Assembly: GCF_001598455.1 (NCBI RefSeq)
Contig: NZ_BCYZ01000047.1
Location: 1-35,717, forward strand
Length of the DNA stretch: 35,717 nucleotides
Origin: Sphingomonas pruni NBRC 15498
GTDB taxonomy: Bacteria; Pseudomonadota; Alphaproteobacteria; Sphingomonadales; Sphingomonadaceae
Reading direction: 5' to 3'
The notes under the pieces are model-generated. The model had not been told where the DNA came from. It did not search any database and worked only from the letters and a program-made list of their open reading frames with translations. The number at the start of each line of letters is the position of its first letter. The stretch's first letter is position 1. The position numbers and the translations under genes were made by a program. Of the stretch, positions 33,063-35,717 are shown piece after piece.

Positions 33063-35203
33063 ACGCGCCGGTCGTCATCCGCCGCGACGACAGCCTGACG
33101 ACGACCGATCTGACCGTCGAGGGCGTGCATTGCGCCTCGTGCATCGCCAAGATCGAGGGTGGCTTGCATGCACTGCCCGGAATCGCGACCGCCCGAATGA
33201 ATCTCTCGACGCACCGGCTGCACGTCGCCCATGCTCCGGCAATCGACGCGGCAATGCTGGTCCGTACGGTCGAGGGGCTGGGTTTTCGGGCGCATCCGTT
33301 CGCGGCCGCCGAGAATGCGGGTGAGGACGGCGAGCGCCGCCGGCTGCTGCTAGCGCTCGGCGTCGCCGGGTTCGCCGCGATGAATATCATGCTGCTGTCG
33401 GTATCGGTCTGGTCGGGTGCCGACGAAGCGACGCGCAGCCTGTTCCACTGGCTGTCCGCGCTGATCGCGATTCCCGCGGTCGCGTTTGCCGGCCGGCCGT
33501 TCTTCGCCAATGCGTGGAGCGCGCTGCGCCGCGGCCGGACCAACATGGATGTGCCGATCTCGATCGGCGTCGTGCTGACGACGCTGATGAGCCTCTACGA
33601 AACCGCCACCGGCGGCGAGCATGCGTATTTCGACGGCGCGGTCATGCTGCTGTTCTTTCTGCTCGCGGGGCGTTTTCTCGACAGCGTGATGCGTGCTCGT
33701 GCGCGCGACAGCGTCGCTGCCTTGCTGCACCAGGTCCCCGCTGATGCGCTGGTGCTGGCTGCGGACGGATCGTCCTCGCGACGCCCTATCGCAGAATTGT
33801 CCGCGGGCACGCGCGTGCTGGTCGCGGCCGGAGAGCGCATTCCGGCCGACGGTCGTGTCGAGACGGGCACCAGCGTGATCGACCGGTCGCTGGTGACCGG
33901 CGAAAGCGCTCCCGATCCTGTCGGGGCCGACGGCCAGGTGCTGGCCGGGACGATCAACGTCGCCGCGCCGCTGGTGGTCCGGGTGACCCGGGCGGGCGAC
34001 GACACCGCGATCGCCGACATCGCCCGGCTGATGGAGTCGGCGCACCAGGTCAAATCGCGCTACGTTCGGATCGCCGATCGCGCGTCGCGCCTTTATGCGC
34101 CCGCAGTCCATACGCTGGCCGCGCTCAGTTTCCTCGGCTGGCTGATCGCCGGCGCCGGAGTCCATCACGCGGCGACGATCGGGGTCGCCGTCCTCATCAT
34201 CACCTGCCCGTGTGCGCTGGGGCTGGCTGTGCCGATCGCGCACGTCGTCGCCTCGGGCGCGTTCATGCGTGCGGGCATGCTGGTCAAGGATGGCAGCGCG
34301 ATCGAACGCCTGTCGCGTGTCGATACCGTGTTACTCGACAAGACCGGGACGACGACGCTGGGGCGCTTCGTCCCGGTCAGCGGCATGCCCGACGACGTCA
34401 ATACCCTGTCGATCCTGTTCACTCTGGCGCGCGGCAGCACGCATCCGATGTCGTGCGCGATCGCGGCGGCGGCGCAACACGCCGGCGGCGTGGCGCTGCC
34501 AGCCGTTTACCTGACCGAGCAGGCCGGGCTGGGCCTCGAAGGCGAAATCGCCGGAGTTCGTTGCCGGCTGGGCCGGCCGGACTGGATCGCCGAGGACGGC
34601 GCGCTCGACCATGATCGCACCGCCATCGCCTATCGCATCGGCGAAGAGCGGCCCCGGCTCATCGTGCTGCGGGACGAAACCCGGTCCGATGCGGCAGAAG
34701 CGATCGATCGGCTCCATCGTTCGCGATTGAGCGTGGAGATGTTGTCGGGCGACACGCCGGCCGCGGTCGCGGAGCTTGCCGCCTCGCTTGGAGTCGCGGC
34801 CCAGGCGCGCATGTCGCCGGGCGACAAATATGATTATGTCGGCAAGCTGCAGGCCGCGGGACACCATGTTCTGATGGTGGGCGACGGGCTCAATGACGGC
34901 CCTGCGCTCAAAAGCGCGGACGTCGCGATGGCTCCGGGCACTGCCAGCGATGTCGGCACGCTCGCTGCCGATATCGTCTTCCTGGGCGACCGGCTGATGC
35001 CCGTTCCGCTGGCGATCGCGGCCGCGCGACGGACGATGAGGGTCGTACGCGAGAATTTCGCGCTGGCGATCGGCTATAACGCGATCGCCGTGCCGCTCGC
35101 GATCCTGGGCCACGTCACGCCCTTGATCGCCGCGGCGGCGATGTCGGGATCGTCGCTGTTGGTGGTCGCCAATGCTCTGCGGTTGAGGGGAGCGGTACGA
35201 TGA
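33059..35203 (+). CDS. ccoI: Copper-translocating P-type ATPase for cbb3 oxidase (CopA2/FixI type)
   Basis: 714 residues, inner membrane. An N-terminal heavy-metal-associated domain has GVHCASCIAK (C25, C28). Membrane segments follow, with the actuator TGES in LVTGESAP, the metal-binding ITCPCALGLAVP (C383, P384, C385), phosphorylation site DKTGTTT (D427), the nucleotide-domain HPMS, and the hinge MVGDGLNDGPALKSADVA. These are the complete P1B ATPase signatures. By family knowledge FixI/CcoI exports copper for insertion into the oxidase rather than for detoxification. The start overlaps ccoH and its stop overlaps ccoS, both as ATGA. Confidence 0.96.
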   Translation: MNAPVVIRRDDSLTTTDLTVEGVHCASCIAKIEGGLHALPGIATARMNLSTHRLHVAHAPAIDAAMLVRTVEGLGFRAHPFAAAENAGEDGERRRLLLALGVAGFAAMNIMLLSVSVWSGADEATRSLFHWLSALIAIPAVAFAGRPFFANAWSALRRGRTNMDVPISIGVVLTTLMSLYETATGGEHAYFDGAVMLLFFLLAGRFLDSVMRARARDSVAALLHQVPADALVLAADGSSSRRPIAELSAGTRVLVAAGERIPADGRVETGTSVIDRSLVTGESAPDPVGADGQVLAGTINVAAPLVVRVTRAGDDTAIADIARLMESAHQVKSRYVRIADRASRLYAPAVHTLAALSFLGWLIAGAGVHHAATIGVAVLIITCPCALGLAVPIAHVVASGAFMRAGMLVKDGSAIERLSRVDTVLLDKTGTTTLGRFVPVSGMPDDVNTLSILFTLARGSTHPMSCAIAAAAQHAGGVALPAVYLTEQAGLGLEGEIAGVRCRLGRPDWIAEDGALDHDRTAIAYRIGEERPRLIVLRDETRSDAAEAIDRLHRSRLSVEMLSGDTPAAVAELAASLGVAAQARMSPGDKYDYVGKLQAAGHHVLMVGDGLNDGPALKSADVAMAPGTASDVGTLAADIVFLGDRLMPVPLAIAAARRTMRVVRENFALAIGYNAIAVPLAILGHVTPLIAAAAMSGSSLLVVANALRLRGAVR

Positions 35204-35349
35204 ACGGCATCCTGTTGCTCATCCCGTTCGCGCTCGGCCTCGGCCTCGCCGGTCTCGCGGCGTTCTTCTGGGCGGTGCGCGATGGCCAGTTCGAGGACCT
35301 GGACGGCGCCTCCATGCGTATCCTGATCGAGGATGACCGGGATGACTGA
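35200..35349 (+). CDS. ccoS: cbb3 oxidase maturation protein
   Basis: 49 residues, below most ORF cut-offs. One membrane segment (about 3-24, rich in L, G and A) is followed by the family hallmark FFWAVRDGQFEDLDGAS and a short acidic end. CcoS/FixS is needed to insert cofactors into cbb3 oxidase. Starts by ATGA overlap with ccoI, and its last bases are shared with the next small gene (ATGACTGA). Confidence 0.93.
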   Translation: MNGILLLIPFALGLGLAGLAAFFWAVRDGQFEDLDGASMRILIEDDRDD

Positions 35350-35593
35350 GGGCGTGGCGGCCTGGATGGGGATTGCGGCGATTACCCGGCTGGCGCTGGC
35401 TATTGCCTGCTGCCCGCCGTCGCAGGTGCTGACGCTGCCGTTGTGCGGCGACGGCAGCCATCGGATCGCAATTCCGTTCGATCGCAAAAAAGCGCCGCGC
35501 GAAGAATCCCCTACGGGGTGTCACGCGGTCTGCAGCCGCAAACTGGCCGTCAGCGGTGACCCTGCCGACGGCGATGACTGCGCCGATTGCTAG
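35342..35593 (+). CDS. Small cysteine-rich protein ending the cco operon, unknown
   Basis: 83 residues if it starts at the ATG at 35342, which overlaps the ccoS stop by eight bases; an ATG at 35333 is also in frame. The N-terminus is hydrophobic (about 5-24), possibly a signal or membrane anchor. It contains seven cysteines: C23 and C24, C35, C60 and C64 (CHAVC), C80 and C83 (CADC, at the very end). I do not recognise a named family. Position, coupling and the paired cysteines make a copper- or redox-related role with the oxidase plausible, but this is inference. The middle part (about 40-58) is basic. The overlap with ccoS and lack of a strong ribosome binding site leave some doubt that it is translated. 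Confidence 0.6.
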   Translation: MTEGVAAWMGIAAITRLALAIACCPPSQVLTLPLCGDGSHRIAIPFDRKKAPREESPTGCHAVCSRKLAVSGDPADGDDCADC

Positions 35594-35659
35594 ATTTGTC
35601 GTCGCATCGCTTTTGCAGAAAACCGGCGCCCACTTTTCCGCGCGATGCTCCAGTTGCCG

Positions 35660-35717
35660 TCACGCCGCGAGGCGGGCGGCGCTTTCCAGTTCGAGCCGGT
35701 TCCAGATTTCGACGAGC
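35660..35717 (-). CDS. 3' end of a minus-strand gene, cut by the window edge
   Basis: Only the last 18 codons are visible, reading LVEIWNRLELESAARLAA and a TGA stop (35660-35662). The helical, leucine-rich end would suit the C-terminus of a helix-turn-helix regulator, for example a FixJ/LuxR-type response regulator, which is often found near cbb3 loci. The stretch is too short to be sure of the frame, let alone the family. Confidence 0.35.
   Translation of the reverse strand, partial: LVEIWNRLELESAARLAA

Overview
The window looks like chromosome from a high-GC alphaproteobacterium of the Sphingomonas type. Grounds for this: base composition strongly rich in G+C throughout, two TonB-dependent receptors with sphingomonad-style signal peptides and plugs, an aspartate-type (Mg-dependent) HemB, a retropepsin-like protease beside valS, and intergenic inverted repeat pairs of the kind common in sphingomonads. 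No phage, transposase, integrase or CRISPR array was seen. The order is mostly that of a core genome.

Layout. 1-6819 (minus strand) is a pentose phosphate cluster transcribed rpiA, tkt, tal, gnd, then two HAD-superfamily genes (a Cof-like phosphatase and a eukaryote-type phosphomannomutase homologue) joined by 4-base start/stop overlaps. 6992-9693 (plus) holds a small two-TM protein with a CPIC motif, a structured leader, and a TonB-dependent receptor, probably for metal uptake. 9826-10441 is a ParD/ParE-like toxin-antitoxin pair with its own promoter and operator candidate, followed by tRNA-Arg(ACG) on the other strand. 10659-11153 is a small lipoprotein. 11155-14740 (minus) is a MATE transporter, hemB and two GNAT acetyltransferases. 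14899-15168 is a small membrane protein. 15169-15546 has no gene but two different inverted repeat pairs. 15547-18312 (minus) is valS, divergent from a two-lobed retropepsin-like protease (18389-19597). 19553-23862 (minus) is a large TonB-dependent receptor followed by a class C beta-lactamase-like serine hydrolase. 24043-26051 is a divergent pair: an ABATE/CGNR-type regulator and a seven-TM sensor-like protein without output domain, with a perfect 10+10 base inverted repeat between them. 26029-27370 (minus) is a histidine-box fatty acid hydroxylase and pdxH.

27473-35593 (plus) is a complete cbb3 cytochrome oxidase locus: an FNR/FixK box, then ccoN, ccoO, ccoQ, ccoP, ccoG, ccoH, ccoI, ccoS and a small cysteine-rich protein that overlaps the ccoS stop codon. 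The oxidase subunits (NOQP) form the low-oxygen terminal oxidase. CcoG, CcoH, CcoI and CcoS handle copper and assembly. The window ends inside the 3' end of a minus-strand gene.

The most unusual items are the CGNR/7TM divergent module with its operator candidate (the regulator has lost the N-R of its signature), the tandem retropepsin protease with two complete active-site halves, the cysteine-rich last gene of the cco operon, the two-hairpin leader before the first receptor, and the inverted repeat families. All functional statements come from motifs and gene order read by eye. No database search was run.
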